This document shows, one piece after another, positions 9,390 to 19,034 of a stretch of 34,414 nt of DNA. Under the pieces are notes generated by a model. It made no database searches, was not told where the DNA came from, and saw nothing but the letters and a program-made list of their open reading frames with translations. The number at the start of each line of letters is the position of its first letter. Positions within the stretch are counted from its first letter, which is position 1. Position numbers and translations under genes: made by a program. The stretch is from Sedimenticola sp. (lineage in GTDB: Bacteria; Pseudomonadota; Gammaproteobacteria; Chromatiales; Chromatiaceae): contig JALWMK010000159.1 in the NCBI GenBank assembly GCA_027083925.1, positions 1 through 34,414 on the forward strand. Direction: 5' to 3'.

Positions 9390-9752
9390 ATGAATATCAT
9401 GGTAGTAGATGACAGCCTCGCAATGCGCCTTATCGTCATGAAAACCTTGCGCGAAGCCGGTTATTCCGGCCACGACATCACCCAGGCGGCAGATGGCGCA
9501 AAAGCACTGGAAGCCATCAAGGAAGAGGAACCGGATCTGGTGCTTTGCGACTGGAACATGCCCAACATGACCGGCCCGGAATTGCTGGAAACCCTCAAGG
9601 ACGAAGGCTACAACCTCAAATTCGGATTCATAACCACAGAAGCATCCGAGGAAATGCGCGCCAAGGCCGCCGAGCTTGGGGCGCGCTTCCTCATTGCCAA
9701 ACCCTTTACTCCAGAATCCTTCAAGGAAAAACTGGATCCCTATCTCAACTAA
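9390..9752 (+). CDS. cheY: CheY-type chemotaxis response regulator
   Basis: A 120-aa stand-alone receiver domain. Acidic pocket Asp7/Asp8 (VVDDS), phospho-acceptor Asp54 (LCDWNMPNMTG), switch Thr at 82/83 (GFITTEAS) and Lys104 (IAKPF) are all present, as expected for a protein that binds the flagellar switch when phosphorylated by CheA. AGGAG lies 9 nt before the ATG. It lies between cheB and the 162-aa CheX-like candidate. Without sequence comparison I cannot exclude that it acts as a phosphate sink rather than as the motor-binding CheY. Confidence 0.93.
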   Translation: MNIMVVDDSLAMRLIVMKTLREAGYSGHDITQAADGAKALEAIKEEEPDLVLCDWNMPNMTGPELLETLKDEGYNLKFGFITTEASEEMRAKAAELGARFLIAKPFTPESFKEKLDPYLN

Positions 9753-9764
9753 GGAGCAACCACC

Positions 9765-10253
9765 ATGTCCAGCATCCCATTACCAAAACCCGTCGAGTTG
9801 CAACAGATGCTCGCCATGATGTACGGCAGCGACCTGAAAGCCGAACCCGGCAGCCCGGTTCCCGTCACACCCGGCAGCAAATCCCTGGTAGCACTCTACA
9901 TCGACGACGATGATGCACCTGTGGCCACCTGTGCCGTGGATTACCCCTTTACCGCCTATGCCGGCGCATCCCTGACCCGGGTTCCCTTGGGCACGGCCAA
10001 GGAATGCGCACGAGACGGGGATTTTTCCGAGATCATGGTCGGTAACGTGCACGAAATCATGAACATCTGCTCCCGCCTGCTGATGACAAGCGACAGCCCG
10101 CATCTGCGTCTGCAAGCGCTGTATGCATCCCCGGACGAAATACCGGAAAACGTACAGGAGCTGATGCAGCAGCCACCCGCCAGCGCCGATTTCAACGTCA
10201 CCATTGCAGATTATGGTGACGGGGGCATGTCGTTCATGTCTCTGGTTGCGTAA
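9765..10253 (+). CDS. Unrecognised 162-aa protein; candidate CheC/CheX-type CheY-P phosphatase
   Basis: Last gene of the chemotaxis operon, 12 nt after cheY with an AAGGAG site before the ATG, so almost certainly co-expressed with it. I do not recognise the protein as a whole. It has no signal peptide or membrane segment, so it is probably cytoplasmic. One segment stands out: VHEIMNICSRLL has Glu97-x2-Asn100, followed after 22 residues by Pro123 (YASPDE). The CheC/CheX/FliY phosphatase signature is [D/S]-x3-E-x2-N-x(21-22)-P, so the Glu, Asn and Pro fit, while the leading D/S is Gly93. With no cheZ in the window, a phosphatase for CheY-P is a reasonable inference. It could also be an unrelated CheY-associated protein. 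Confidence 0.75.
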   Translation: MSSIPLPKPVELQQMLAMMYGSDLKAEPGSPVPVTPGSKSLVALYIDDDDAPVATCAVDYPFTAYAGASLTRVPLGTAKECARDGDFSEIMVGNVHEIMNICSRLLMTSDSPHLRLQALYASPDEIPENVQELMQQPPASADFNVTIADYGDGGMSFMSLVA

Positions 10254-10276
10254 GAAAGAAAGCCGATGCCAAAACA

Positions 10277-10299
10277 GCGGGGCCACTGGCTGATCCCGC
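10277..10299. terminator. Weak hairpin between converging che operon and pheA
   Basis: GCGGG (10277-10281) pairs with CCCGC (10295-10299), with an inner GCCA/TGGC pairing. It sits in the 47-bp gap where the chemotaxis operon and pheA converge and may serve as a terminator for either. No T tract is visible on either strand, so this is a weak call. Confidence 0.3.
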
Positions 10300-10300
10300 C

Positions 10301-11386
10301 CTACAGCACGGCCTTCGGGTAGGAACCCAGCACCTTGTACATTCCTGCTTGCTTTTCCAGCGCAGCAAGCGCCTGTTCGACATGGGCTTCATCCTTGTGG
10401 CCATCCACATCGATGAAGAATACATAGTCCCATACGCCGCGCCGGGAAGGGCGGGATTCGATGCGGGTCATGCTCACACCGTGTTTCGCCAGGGGTTCCA
10501 GCAAACGGTGCAGGCCACCCGCCTCGTTCTTGGTGGAGATGAGCAGGCTGGTCTTGTCCTGTCCGGAAGGCGGCACCTGCTGCTGGCCAATAATGAGAAA
10601 GCGGGTGGTGTTCCCCGGCTCATCTTCAATATTGTGCACAAGCACACCCAGATGGTAGATTTCCCCGGCAGTTTCGCTGGCAATGGCTGCCGTATGAGGA
10701 TCTTCACGAGCCATGGCCGCAGCCTCGGCATTGCTACCCACTGCAATGCGCTCTACATGGGGCAGGTTCCGATCCAGCCAGCCCCGGCACTGTGCCAGAG
10801 ACTGCTGGTGGGAATACAGTCTCTCAATCTTTCCCAAAGATCCGGCATTGGAGAGCAGGTTGTGATGGATGCGCAGGGTCACTTCCCCGCAGATGCGCAG
10901 GGGCGAGCTGAAAAACATATCCAGGGTATGGCTGATCACGCCTTCAGAGGAGTTCTCCACCGGCACCACGCCATACTGGCAGTTACCTGCTTCCACTTCC
11001 TGAAACACATCGGAAATAGAACCCAAAGGCGTCGTGGTAACAGAATGCCCGAAGTGCTTGAGCGCCGCCGTCTGGGTAAAGGTGCCTTCCGGGCCAAGGA
11101 AGGCAATATTCAGGGGATACTCCAGGGCGAGGCAGGCGGACATGATTTCCCGGAACAGCCTCGCCATTTCTTCTGCATTCAGCGGCCCCTGGTTGCGCTC
11201 CTTGACCATGCGCAGTATCTGGGCTTCGCGCTCGGGACGGTAAAAAACCGTCTCACCGCTGCTCTGTTGCTTGATATGGGCAACTTCCGTCGCCGCTGTC
11301 GCCCGAGCATTGATGAGGTGCTGAATCTGCTCGTCAATGGCGTCGATACGTTCGCGGATGGCGTTGAGTCGTTCCGTTTCACTCAT
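10301..11386 (-). CDS. pheA: Bifunctional chorismate mutase / prephenate dehydratase
   Basis: P-protein of phenylalanine synthesis: chorismate to prephenate, then prephenate to phenylpyruvate; 361 aa, the usual size. An AroQ-type chorismate mutase domain (about 1-85; ERIDAIDEQIQHLI) is followed by the prephenate dehydratase domain (about 92-270) with IAFLGPEGTFTQ, VVPVENSSEGVI and the NTTRFLIIG segment containing the catalytic TRF motif. The C-terminal ACT domain includes ESRPSRRGVWDY, the family's ESRP phenylalanine-binding motif, so feedback inhibition by phenylalanine is expected. Its ATG lies 4 nt downstream of the serA stop, so it is the third gene of a serC-serA-pheA operon. Confidence 0.97.
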   Translation of the reverse strand: MSETERLNAIRERIDAIDEQIQHLINARATAATEVAHIKQQSSGETVFYRPEREAQILRMVKERNQGPLNAEEMARLFREIMSACLALEYPLNIAFLGPEGTFTQTAALKHFGHSVTTTPLGSISDVFQEVEAGNCQYGVVPVENSSEGVISHTLDMFFSSPLRICGEVTLRIHHNLLSNAGSLGKIERLYSHQQSLAQCRGWLDRNLPHVERIAVGSNAEAAAMAREDPHTAAIASETAGEIYHLGVLVHNIEDEPGNTTRFLIIGQQQVPPSGQDKTSLLISTKNEAGGLHRLLEPLAKHGVSMTRIESRPSRRGVWDYVFFIDVDGHKDEAHVEQALAALEKQAGMYKVLGSYPKAVL

Positions 11387-11390
11387 GGGA

Positions 11391-12569
11391 TCAGCAGCTC
11401 AGGCAACGTACCGACAACACCCCTTCGAGCGCAGCGATTCTGTTTACCACAGCAACATCAGGTCGTGTTTCCAGATCAATAAGGGTGACTGCAATATCCC
11501 CACGGGACTTGTTCAACATGTCCACGATATTCAGCCCTGCTTCGGCCAGATCCGTCGAAATTTGCCCCAGCATGTTGGGCACGTTGCTGTTCACCACCAC
11601 CAGGCGCGGGTTGTCGCCAGGGGGCATATGGATCTCGGGAAAATTTACGGAGTTGGTGATGTTGCCATCCTCCAGCCAGCTGCGCACTTCGTCCACCACC
11701 ATGATGGCGCAATTTTCCTCCGCCTCGCGGGTGGAAGCGCCCAGGTGCGGCAGGGTGATGCAGCGCGGATGATCCTTGAGCAGATTGCTGGGAAAATCAC
11801 AAACATAGCCGTACAGGTGCCCGTCATCCAGGGCTTTGACCACGGCTTCATCATCAACAATGCCGTTGCGGGCGAAGTTGAGGACGATGGCATCTTTTGG
11901 CATCAGCTTGATTCGTTCTTCATTGATCATACTGGCCGTCGCACCATTGAGGGGCACATGGAAGGTGACGAAATCAGACCGGGACAACAGATCGTCTATG
12001 GACAGGGCCTGTTCCACGTCGGCCTTGAGCTTCCAGGCGGACTTGACAGTGATGGACGGATCGAAGCCCACCACTTTCATCCCCAGACCATGGGCGGCAT
12101 TACAGATCTTCACACCGATGGCGCCCAGGCCAACCACGCCCAGAGTACGGCCCGGCAGCTCGAAACCCACAAAATCCTTCTTGCCTGTTTCCACGGCTTT
12201 GCCGATCTGCGCATCATCGCCTGTCAGCCCTGTGGCAAATTTCCACGCCGGCCCGATATTGCGCGCCGCCATCAACATGCCGGCGATCACCAGTTCTTTG
12301 ACCGCGTTGGCGTTGGCGCCCGGCGCGTTGAACACGGGAATGCCCTTCTCCGTCATTTTATCCACGGGAATATTGTTCACCCCCGCCCCGGCGCGGCCAA
12401 TGGCCTGTACCGTTTCAGGAATTTCCATATCGTGCATCTTGAACGAGCGCAGCAAAATGGCGTCAGGTTGGGTGATCTCCGAGGCGACTTCATAAGCCTC
12501 ACGCGGCAGCCTCTCCAGGCCTGCCGCAGAGATATTGTTCAGGGTCAGTAGTTTGTGCATCTGGCTCAT
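11391..12569 (-). CDS. serA: D-3-phosphoglycerate dehydrogenase (SerA, short ACT form)
   Basis: First step of serine synthesis, oxidising 3-phosphoglycerate with NAD; 392 aa. The NAD-binding motif GLGAIG lies at 147-152, Arg234 is in FARNG and the catalytic-type His275 is in LPHLGAS. A C-terminal ACT domain (about 322-392) suggests allosteric control. It belongs to the roughly 390-aa subfamily opening with LLTLNNIS, not the 410-aa E. coli type. The Glu that completes the Arg-Glu-His set in E. coli SerA (DVFPTE) aligns with Asn262 here (DFPSN), which deserves a look. It lies 6 nt after serC and 4 nt before pheA, so the three are one operon. In Pseudomonas serC and pheA are adjacent, without serA. 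Confidence 0.93.
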   Translation of the reverse strand: MSQMHKLLTLNNISAAGLERLPREAYEVASEITQPDAILLRSFKMHDMEIPETVQAIGRAGAGVNNIPVDKMTEKGIPVFNAPGANANAVKELVIAGMLMAARNIGPAWKFATGLTGDDAQIGKAVETGKKDFVGFELPGRTLGVVGLGAIGVKICNAAHGLGMKVVGFDPSITVKSAWKLKADVEQALSIDDLLSRSDFVTFHVPLNGATASMINEERIKLMPKDAIVLNFARNGIVDDEAVVKALDDGHLYGYVCDFPSNLLKDHPRCITLPHLGASTREAEENCAIMVVDEVRSWLEDGNITNSVNFPEIHMPPGDNPRLVVVNSNVPNMLGQISTDLAEAGLNIVDMLNKSRGDIAVTLIDLETRPDVAVVNRIAALEGVLSVRCLSC

Positions 12570-12575
12570 CCCCGC

Positions 12576-13652
12576 TCAGGCATTACGCTGTGCAAATTCA
12601 TGCATGAAATCGATCAGGGCCTGTACGCCGGCCTCGGGCATGGCGTTGTAGATGCTGGCACGCATGCCGCCTACGGAGCGGTGCCCCTTGAGGGTTTTCA
12701 ACCCCGCCTGGGCTGCTTCTTCGAGAAATCTCGCATCCAAACCGGCATCCGCCAGGGTAAAGGGCACATTCATCCGGGAACGGCATGCGGGATCCACAGG
12801 ATTGGCGTAGAAATCCAGATCATCAATGGCTGCATACAAAGCTGCTGCCTTGCGCGTATTGACGGCGGCCATGGCGTCCAGTCCGCCATTGTTTTTCAGC
12901 CACTGGAATACCAGCCCCGCCAGATACCAGGCATAGGTGGGAGGTGTGTTATACATGGAATCCGCATCTGCATGGATCTTGTAGTCCAGCATGGCCGGAC
13001 AACTCTCGGACGCATGGCCGATAAGATCGTTGCGGACGATGACCAGGGTCAGGCCCGCCGGACCGATATTCTTTTGCGCGCCCGCATAGATGATACCGAA
13101 CCTCGATACATCGACAGGGCATGACAGTATGGTGGAGGACATGTCCGCCACCAGGGGAATATCGCCGGTATCCGGGATATAGGGGAACTCCACGCCCCGG
13201 ATGGTCTCGTTGGGCGTGTAGTGCACATAGGCTGCATCCCTGGAGAATCCGAGATCCTTTTCCGCAGGTACCTTGAAATCAGACGACGTGTCGGCGATGA
13301 CGCTCACTTCTCCATAGCGTCTGGCTTCGGCAACGGCTTTTTCCGACCAGGAACCGGTGATAATATAGTCTGCCTTTCCGGTGCGGCCCATGAGATTCAG
13401 GGGCGCCATGGCAAACTGGCTGGAGGCGCCTCCCTGCAGAAACAGCACCTTGTAGTTATCAGGAATCGCCATCACCTCGCGCAGGTCGGTCTCCGCCTGT
13501 TCAGCAATACTCCTGAACTCCTTGCCGCGATGGCTCATTTCCATCACCGACATGCCGGCGCCATGCCAGTCCAGCAGTTCGTCCTGGGCCCGTTTCAATA
13601 CAGCTTCAGGTAGCGTGGCGGGGCCGGCGCTGAAATTATAGATTCGTGACAT
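12576..13652 (-). CDS. serC: Phosphoserine aminotransferase
   Basis: PLP enzyme that converts 3-phosphohydroxypyruvate to phosphoserine, and also serves pyridoxine synthesis in gammaproteobacteria; 358 aa. It starts with [11 protein letters not shown], has [11 protein letters not shown] near residue 75 for PLP phosphate binding, and the Schiff-base Lys194 in [12 protein letters not shown]. The C-terminal segment [15 protein letters not shown] is typical. AGGA precedes the ATG by 9 nt. First gene of serC-serA-pheA, which places the first two enzymes of serine synthesis side by side. It follows gyrA on the same strand but has its own candidate promoter. Confidence 0.97.
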   Translation of the reverse strand: MSRIYNFSAGPATLPEAVLKRAQDELLDWHGAGMSVMEMSHRGKEFRSIAEQAETDLREVMAIPDNYKVLFLQGGASSQFAMAPLNLMGRTGKADYIITGSWSEKAVAEARRYGEVSVIADTSSDFKVPAEKDLGFSRDAAYVHYTPNETIRGVEFPYIPDTGDIPLVADMSSTILSCPVDVSRFGIIYAGAQKNIGPAGLTLVIVRNDLIGHASESCPAMLDYKIHADADSMYNTPPTYAWYLAGLVFQWLKNNGGLDAMAAVNTRKAAALYAAIDDLDFYANPVDPACRSRMNVPFTLADAGLDARFLEEAAQAGLKTLKGHRSVGGMRASIYNAMPEAGVQALIDFMHEFAQRNA

Positions 13653-13674
13653 CGTGGGTTTCCTGTTGGTTACG

Positions 13675-13703
13675 ACTAAACTCGTTTAAAGCTTTCCTGA
13701 CAA
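13675..13703 (-). promoter_or_regulatory. Candidate sigma-70 promoter for serC-serA-pheA
   Basis: Reading the minus strand: TTGTCA (5 of 6 to the -35 consensus), a 17-nt spacer, then TTTAGT (4 of 6 to the -10 consensus). Transcription would start near 13668, about 16 nt before the serC ATG, leaving room for the AGGA site. The 195-bp gap to gyrA supports an independent promoter here. The rest of that gap has a weak GGGGAA-type hairpin around 13717-13738 that I do not trust as a terminator. Confidence 0.5.
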
Positions 13704-13847
13704 TAAAGAAAGGCAATTCCCCAGAGCGCCGAGGGGAAGCGAAAGACAACCGTCATTCCGGCTCCGGCCCGAACATCCTGCTGCGCTATACATCTCCTTC
13801 ACCCCCGGAGTTGCACACCGGAAAGATTTCAAGCAAGCGCTATGAAG

Positions 13848-16412
13848 TTACTCTCCCTGTGCATCGCTTTCTGTTTCTTCCTCTTCGCCTTCAAGCATCT
13901 CGATGCGGGCGATACCAATGAGTTTTTCTTTCTTGTTCAGGGCAATCATCTTCACGCCCTGGGTGTTGCGCCCCATGCGAGACACATCGCTGACACGGGT
14001 GCGCACCAGGGTGCCGCCATCGGTAATGAGCATAATTTCGTCATCTTCATCCACCAAAATGGCACCGATCTGCTGGCCGTTGCGCTCCGATGTCTGGATA
14101 GAAATCATTCCCTTGCCGCCACGCCCCTTGACCGGGAACTGGGCGATATCGGTACGCTTGCCGTAGCCATTTTCACATACGGTCAGCACATCGCCCTCCA
14201 TAGCGACCACCAGGGAAATCACCCGCTGGTCTTCATCCAGGCGAATGCCGCGCACACCGGCAGCGGTGCGTCCCATGGCACGCACGGCGCTTTCGTTGAA
14301 GCGCACCGCCTTGCCGGCGCTGCTGAAGAGCATGATGTCCTGACCACCATCGGTGATATCCACACCGATGAGCTGATCCCCATCATGCAGATCCACGGCG
14401 ATGATGCCATTGGCCCGGGGGCGGGAGAAGTCCGTCAGGGGCGTTTTCTTTACCGTGCCATCGGCCGTGGCCATGAAAATGTAGCGGTCTTTGGTATATT
14501 CCCGGATCGGCAGCACGGCGTTGATGCGCTCGCCATCCTCCAGGGGCAGCAGGTTCACCATGGGCTTGCCCCGGGCATTGCGCCCCGCCTGGGGCAGCTC
14601 ATAGACCTTGAGCCAGTACACCTTGCCGACGCTGGAAAAGCACAGGATGGTGTCATGGGTGCTGGCGACGAACAGCTTGTCCACGAAGTCCTCATCCTTG
14701 GTGGTGGTGGCCGTTTTGCCCCGCCCGCCCCGGCGCTGGGCCTGGTAGGTATCCAGGGACTGCGCCTTGGCGTAGCCCTGGTGGGACATGGTAACCACCA
14801 CGTCTTCCTCGGTTATAAGGTCTTCCAGAGTCAGATCCAGACGGTTCGCGACAATCTCGGTGCGGCGCTCGTCGCCAAACTGCTCCTTGATTTCCAGCAG
14901 CTCGGTCATGATAACCGCCATCAGGCGTTCGGAGCTGGAGAGAATATCCAGCAGATCGGCGATCCGGTCCAGCAATTCCTGAAACTCTGCAATGATCTTG
15001 TCCTGCTCCAGCCCGGTGAGCTTTTGCAGGCGCAGATCCAGTATCGCCTGGGCTTGGGTTTCGGTAAGCCGGTATCCGTCTGCGGTAAGGCCAAAGCCTT
15101 CGGCGAGATCATCCGGGCGGGAAGCATCGGCGCCGGCCCTGGAGAGCATGTCCTCCAGGGCGCCGGACCGCCAGGTGCGGGCGCAGAGTTCCTTCTTCGC
15201 CGTGGCCGGATTGGGTGCGGCCTTGATCAGGGCGATGACCTCGTCGATATTCGCCAGGGCAACCGCCAGGCCTTCGAGGAGATGGGCGCGGGCGCGGGCC
15301 TTGCGCAAGTCGAAAATAGTGCGCCGGGTAACCACTTCGCGGCGGTGGCGGATGAAGTATTCCAGCAGCTGCTTGAGATTGAGCGTACGCGGCTGTGCAT
15401 CCACCAGGGCCACCACGTTGATGCCGAACACGCTCTGCATCTGGGTGTGCTTGAATAGATTGTTGAGCACCACCTCGCCCACTTCGCCCTTGCGCAGCTC
15501 GATCACCATGCGCATGCCGTCCTTGTCGGACTCATCGCGCATTTCGGTGATGCCGTCGATTTTCTTGTCCTTGACCAGCTCGGCGATTTTTTCCATGAGC
15601 CGCGCCTTGTTCACCTGGTAGGGCAGCTCCGTGACCACCAGGCGTTGCTTGCCATTGTTCATTTCTTCAAAATGGCTGCGGGCGCGCACATAAATCTTGC
15701 CCCGGCCGGTACGATAGGCTTCCCGGATACCTTTGGCGCCGTTGATAATGCCCGCTGTGGGAAAATCCGGCCCCGGCACATAGGCCATGAGTTCATCTAT
15801 GGAGATCTGCGGGTTGTCGATGACCGCCACACAGGCGTTGATCACTTCGGTGAGATTGTGGGGCGGGATGTTGGTTGCCATGCCCACGGCGATGCCCGAA
15901 GAGCCGTTCACCAGCAGGTTGGGCACCTTGGCCGGCAGCACCGTGGGTTCGGATTCGGATTCGTCATAGTTGGGAATGAAATCGACGGTTTCTTTGTCGA
16001 TATCCGCCAGCAGTTCATGGGCGATTTTCGCCATGCGCACTTCGGTGTACCGCATGGCTGCGGGAGAATCACCATCCACAGAACCAAAGTTGCCTTGACC
16101 ATCTACCAACATGTAGCGCAGGGAAAACGGCTGGGCCATGCGCACGATGGTGTCATACACTGCGGTATCGCCATGGGGATGGTATTTACCGATGACATCA
16201 CCCACCACACGGGCGGATTTCTTGTAGGGCTTGTTCCAGTCGTTGTTGAGTACGCTCATGGCGAACAGCACCCGGCGATGCACGGGTTTCAACCCATCCC
16301 TGACATCCGGCAAGGCCCGACCCACGATCACGCTCATGGCGTAGTCAAGGTAGGAGTGCTGCATCTCGTCTTCGAGGTTGACCGGGAGGACTTCCTTGGC
16401 AAAATCAGTCAT
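13848..16412 (-). CDS. gyrA: DNA gyrase subunit A
   Basis: Breakage-reunion subunit of DNA gyrase, which introduces negative supercoils; 854 aa from the ATG at 16412. The catalytic Tyr is in [11 protein letters not shown] (E. coli Tyr122). The quinolone-resistance region reads [18 protein letters not shown]: Thr at the E. coli Ser83 position, with Asp at position 87 kept. The GyrA box QRRGGRGK in the C-terminal domain identifies it as GyrA and not ParC, and the acidic tail [13 protein letters not shown] is typical. The frame is open to an upstream TTG at 16442, but the ATG matches the usual MxDFAxEV start. Its ribosome binding site is weak. mtnA lies 120 bp upstream on the same strand. Confidence 0.97.
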   Translation of the reverse strand: MTDFAKEVLPVNLEDEMQHSYLDYAMSVIVGRALPDVRDGLKPVHRRVLFAMSVLNNDWNKPYKKSARVVGDVIGKYHPHGDTAVYDTIVRMAQPFSLRYMLVDGQGNFGSVDGDSPAAMRYTEVRMAKIAHELLADIDKETVDFIPNYDESESEPTVLPAKVPNLLVNGSSGIAVGMATNIPPHNLTEVINACVAVIDNPQISIDELMAYVPGPDFPTAGIINGAKGIREAYRTGRGKIYVRARSHFEEMNNGKQRLVVTELPYQVNKARLMEKIAELVKDKKIDGITEMRDESDKDGMRMVIELRKGEVGEVVLNNLFKHTQMQSVFGINVVALVDAQPRTLNLKQLLEYFIRHRREVVTRRTIFDLRKARARAHLLEGLAVALANIDEVIALIKAAPNPATAKKELCARTWRSGALEDMLSRAGADASRPDDLAEGFGLTADGYRLTETQAQAILDLRLQKLTGLEQDKIIAEFQELLDRIADLLDILSSSERLMAVIMTELLEIKEQFGDERRTEIVANRLDLTLEDLITEEDVVVTMSHQGYAKAQSLDTYQAQRRGGRGKTATTTKDEDFVDKLFVASTHDTILCFSSVGKVYWLKVYELPQAGRNARGKPMVNLLPLEDGERINAVLPIREYTKDRYIFMATADGTVKKTPLTDFSRPRANGIIAVDLHDGDQLIGVDITDGGQDIMLFSSAGKAVRFNESAVRAMGRTAAGVRGIRLDEDQRVISLVVAMEGDVLTVCENGYGKRTDIAQFPVKGRGGKGMISIQTSERNGQQIGAILVDEDDEIMLITDGGTLVRTRVSDVSRMGRNTQGVKMIALNKKEKLIGIARIEMLEGEEEETESDAQGE

Positions 16413-16531
16413 GTATGAATCGGTCCGAATGGCATAGAACAATTAGGAGCGGGATTTTACCATAAATCCACCTTGGGGTGCAGGTTGCCCATCAAACCCT
16501 CCTGAACCGCATTTACGGCCCCCAGAAGGAA

Positions 16532-17590
16532 TCAGGACATATGCTGATCAAGCTTTTTGGCATCCGGCGAGAGAATAATCCCCTTCTCGGTCACAATGGC
16601 ATCCACCAGATTTGCCGGGGTCACATCGAATACCGGATTCCAGGCATCCACCCCTGCCGCTGCCACCGGATTACCGGCGCAACCGAGCAGTTCTGCACCA
16701 TCCCGGGTTTCGATGGGAATATCACCGCCACCGGGGCATGCCATATCTATGGTGGAACTGGGCGCCGCCACCATGACTCTCACGCCATGCGCCCTGGCAA
16801 CCAGCGCCAGGCCATAGGTGCCGATCTTGTTCGCCACATCGCCGTTGGCGGCGATACGGTCGGAACCCACGATCACCCAGTCGATACCACCCGCCGCAAG
16901 GCGCGCAGCGGCAGCGCCATCGGCCAACAGGGAAACGGGAATTCCGTCACACTGCAACTCCCAGGCGGTGAGGCGGCTGCCCTGGAGCCAGGGGCGGGTT
17001 TCATCCGCGAATACCCGCTCGATCTTGCCTGCCGCCCAGGCGCTGCGAATCACCCCCAGCGCCGTGCCATAGCCACCGGTAGCCAGGGCGCCGGCATTGC
17101 AGTGGGTGATGACGGAGGTTTTCGCTTCAACCAGGGAAGCACCCAGATCGCCAAGGACGTGATTGGCCCGAATATCCTCTGCATGAATCTGCCTCGCCTC
17201 CCGCAACAACAGCGGCTCGGGATTCCCCTGACCCAGACCGGCAATCAATCCTTGCATCCGCCGCAGCGCCCAACCCAGGTTCACCGCCGTGGGACGCGCC
17301 CCGGCAAGCTGCTCCAGCTCATCCTGCATCGCTGTCTTCCAGCCGCCCTGGGCCTGCCGCCAGGCACTGCGGGCGGCCAGCACCACCGCATAGGCCGCTG
17401 TCACGCCAATGGCCGGTGCGCCCCGCACCACCATATCGGTGATGGCTTTGGCGGCATCCACGCCGCTGGAACAATGCACGAAACACTCTTCATGGGGCAG
17501 CACCCGCTGATCGAGCAAATACAGCTCGTCATCCTGCCACAGCACTGCATCGTCAGCACCGATCTTGCGTTCCAGAACCGGTTGTTTCAT
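16532..17590 (-). CDS. mtnA: Methylthioribose-1-phosphate isomerase
   Basis: Methionine salvage enzyme that isomerises 5-methylthioribose-1-phosphate to methylthioribulose-1-phosphate; 352 aa, of the eIF2B-alpha-like family. The family's [16 protein letters not shown] (about 54-69), [18 protein letters not shown] with catalytic Cys164, and [18 protein letters not shown] with Asp244 are all intact. The same frame stays open far upstream, antisense to the divergent deaminase gene; the ATG at 17590 is the start that fits homologues. A TATAAA -10-like element lies at 17627-17632 on this strand, inside the palindrome shared with the divergent gene. The ribosome binding site is poor (ACGAAAAATT). 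Confidence 0.95.
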   Translation of the reverse strand: MKQPVLERKIGADDAVLWQDDELYLLDQRVLPHEECFVHCSSGVDAAKAITDMVVRGAPAIGVTAAYAVVLAARSAWRQAQGGWKTAMQDELEQLAGARPTAVNLGWALRRMQGLIAGLGQGNPEPLLLREARQIHAEDIRANHVLGDLGASLVEAKTSVITHCNAGALATGGYGTALGVIRSAWAAGKIERVFADETRPWLQGSRLTAWELQCDGIPVSLLADGAAAARLAAGGIDWVIVGSDRIAANGDVANKIGTYGLALVARAHGVRVMVAAPSSTIDMACPGGGDIPIETRDGAELLGCAGNPVAAAGVDAWNPVFDVTPANLVDAIVTEKGIILSPDAKKLDQHMS

Positions 17591-17621
17591 ATAATTTTTC
17601 GTGTACGGCAAATCAGATTCG

Positions 17622-17634
17622 GGTATTTTATACC
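17622..17634. promoter_or_regulatory. 13-bp palindrome in the mtnA/deaminase divergent promoter region
   Basis: GGTAT-TTT-ATACC is symmetric and lies near the middle of the 72-bp gap between the divergent mtnA and MTA/SAH deaminase starts. It overlaps AT-rich -10-like sequence on both strands. It may be an operator for a shared regulator, or just a chance symmetry in a promoter. No matching regulator is visible in the window. Confidence 0.3.
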
Positions 17635-17662
17635 AATCCCGTCCTCCCATCCGACAAACCAC

Positions 17663-18979
17663 ATGCACGCAGACACCCTCATACATGCCCGCTGGATCAT
17701 TCCGGTGGAACCCGCCGGCCAGGTGCTGGAGAACCACTCCCTGGCGATAAGCGACGGTCGTATCCAGGCGTTGCTGCCCACACCCCAGGCAAAGGAGCAG
17801 TTTACGGCTGCGGAAACCCTCGCCCTGCCGGGACACGCCCTCATTCCCGGCCTGATCAACGCCCACACCCACACCCCCATGAGCCTGTTCCGGGGCATGG
17901 CGGACGACCTGCCTCTCATGGAATGGCTGGAACAGCATATCTGGCCCGCAGAACAACGCTGGGTGAGTGCAGACTTCGTCGCTGACGGCAGCCGCCTGGC
18001 CATGGCGGAAATGATCCGTAGCGGCACCACCTGCTTCAACGACATGTATTTTTTCCCCGACATCACGGGCAGAATAGCCCTGGAAACCGGCATGCGCGCA
18101 GTACTGGGCATGATTCTCATCGACTTTCCCTCCGCCTGGGCCAGCGATGCCGACGGCTACCTGGAGCGCGCCCTGGCGTTGCATGATGCATTCCGCAGCG
18201 AATCCACCATCAAGGCCATTTTCGCTCCCCACGCACCCTATTCCGTATCTGACGAACCCCTGCAGCGGATGCGCACCCTGGCGAACGAACTGGATCTGCC
18301 CATGCACATGCATGTACATGAAACGCAGGACGAAATTGCGCAAAGCATGGCGCAATACGGCAAGCGCCCCTTGGCGAGGCTGCAGGCGCTGGGCCTCACC
18401 GGCCCGGATCTGATCGCGGTACACATGACCCAGCTGCGGGACGAAGAAATCAGGGAGTTCGCCGCTGGCGGCGGCCATGTAGTGCACTGTCCGGAATCCA
18501 ACCTCAAACTGGCATCCGGCTTTTGCCCCGTGGCCAGGTTGCTGGATGCTGGCATCAACGTCGCCCTGGGCACCGACGGCGCCGCCAGCAACAACGATCT
18601 GGACATGCTGGGGGAAATGCGCAGCGCCGGACTGCTGGCCAAGGGCGTGGCCGCCGATCCCGAAGTGCTGCCCGCCCCCAAAGTGCTGGAAATGGCCACC
18701 ATCAACGGTGCCAGAACCTTGGGGCTGGACACAGAAACCGGCTCTTTGAAACCCGGCAAGGCTGCAGACATCACCGCCATCGACCTGCAGCGCATCGAAA
18801 CCCTGCCAGTTTTCGATCCCGTCTCCCAGATCGTGTACTCCGCTGGCCGGGAACAGGTCAGCCATGTCTGGGTGAATGGCCAGATGCTGCTGTCCGCTGG
18901 CGAACTGACCAGCATCAATTCCGGCAGGCTGATGCGCGACATCGGCACCTGGCAGGAAAAACTCGGGGAAACTTACTGA
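17663..18979 (+). CDS. mtaD: 5'-methylthioadenosine / S-adenosylhomocysteine deaminase (TRZ/ATZ family)
   Basis: Amidohydrolase of 438 aa that is expected to deaminate MTA (and SAH) to methylthioinosine (and SIH). The metal-binding set is complete: His68 and His70 in NAHTHTPM, His217 and Glu220 in HVHE, His254, and Asp305 in [10 protein letters not shown]. The strongest context is mtnA, divergently transcribed 72 bp away. In P. aeruginosa the gene in the same place (PA3170, as I recall) deaminates MTA so that a methylthioinosine phosphorylase can feed MtnA. No phosphorylase gene is in the window. The same frame is open upstream, but the ATG at 17663 starts at the family's N-terminal strand. 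No clear ribosome binding site. Confidence 0.9.
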   Translation: MHADTLIHARWIIPVEPAGQVLENHSLAISDGRIQALLPTPQAKEQFTAAETLALPGHALIPGLINAHTHTPMSLFRGMADDLPLMEWLEQHIWPAEQRWVSADFVADGSRLAMAEMIRSGTTCFNDMYFFPDITGRIALETGMRAVLGMILIDFPSAWASDADGYLERALALHDAFRSESTIKAIFAPHAPYSVSDEPLQRMRTLANELDLPMHMHVHETQDEIAQSMAQYGKRPLARLQALGLTGPDLIAVHMTQLRDEEIREFAAGGGHVVHCPESNLKLASGFCPVARLLDAGINVALGTDGAASNNDLDMLGEMRSAGLLAKGVAADPEVLPAPKVLEMATINGARTLGLDTETGSLKPGKAADITAIDLQRIETLPVFDPVSQIVYSAGREQVSHVWVNGQMLLSAGELTSINSGRLMRDIGTWQEKLGETY

Positions 18980-19034
18980 ACCCACGGATTCAGGTAGAAT
19001 ACATGCATCAACCGACACCGCCGGCAGACCACCC

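Noticed and set aside
11337-12551. 404-codon open frame on the plus strand
   Set aside because: It lies antisense to serA, whose motifs and length are complete; its product is rich in His/Gln with no recognisable domain, as expected of a shadow frame.
13717-13738. Possible gyrA terminator hairpin (TTCCCC/GGGGAA on the minus strand)
   Set aside because: Only six pairs with a 10-nt loop; although T-rich sequence follows, it overlaps the approach to the serC promoter and is too weak to list as a feature.
13842-15458. 538-codon open frame on the plus strand
   Set aside because: Antisense to gyrA, which is intact and unmistakable; the product has no known motif.
16478-17662. Upstream extension of the deaminase frame, antisense to mtnA
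   Set aside because: The deaminase domain begins at the ATG at 17663; the upstream part is a shadow of mtnA.
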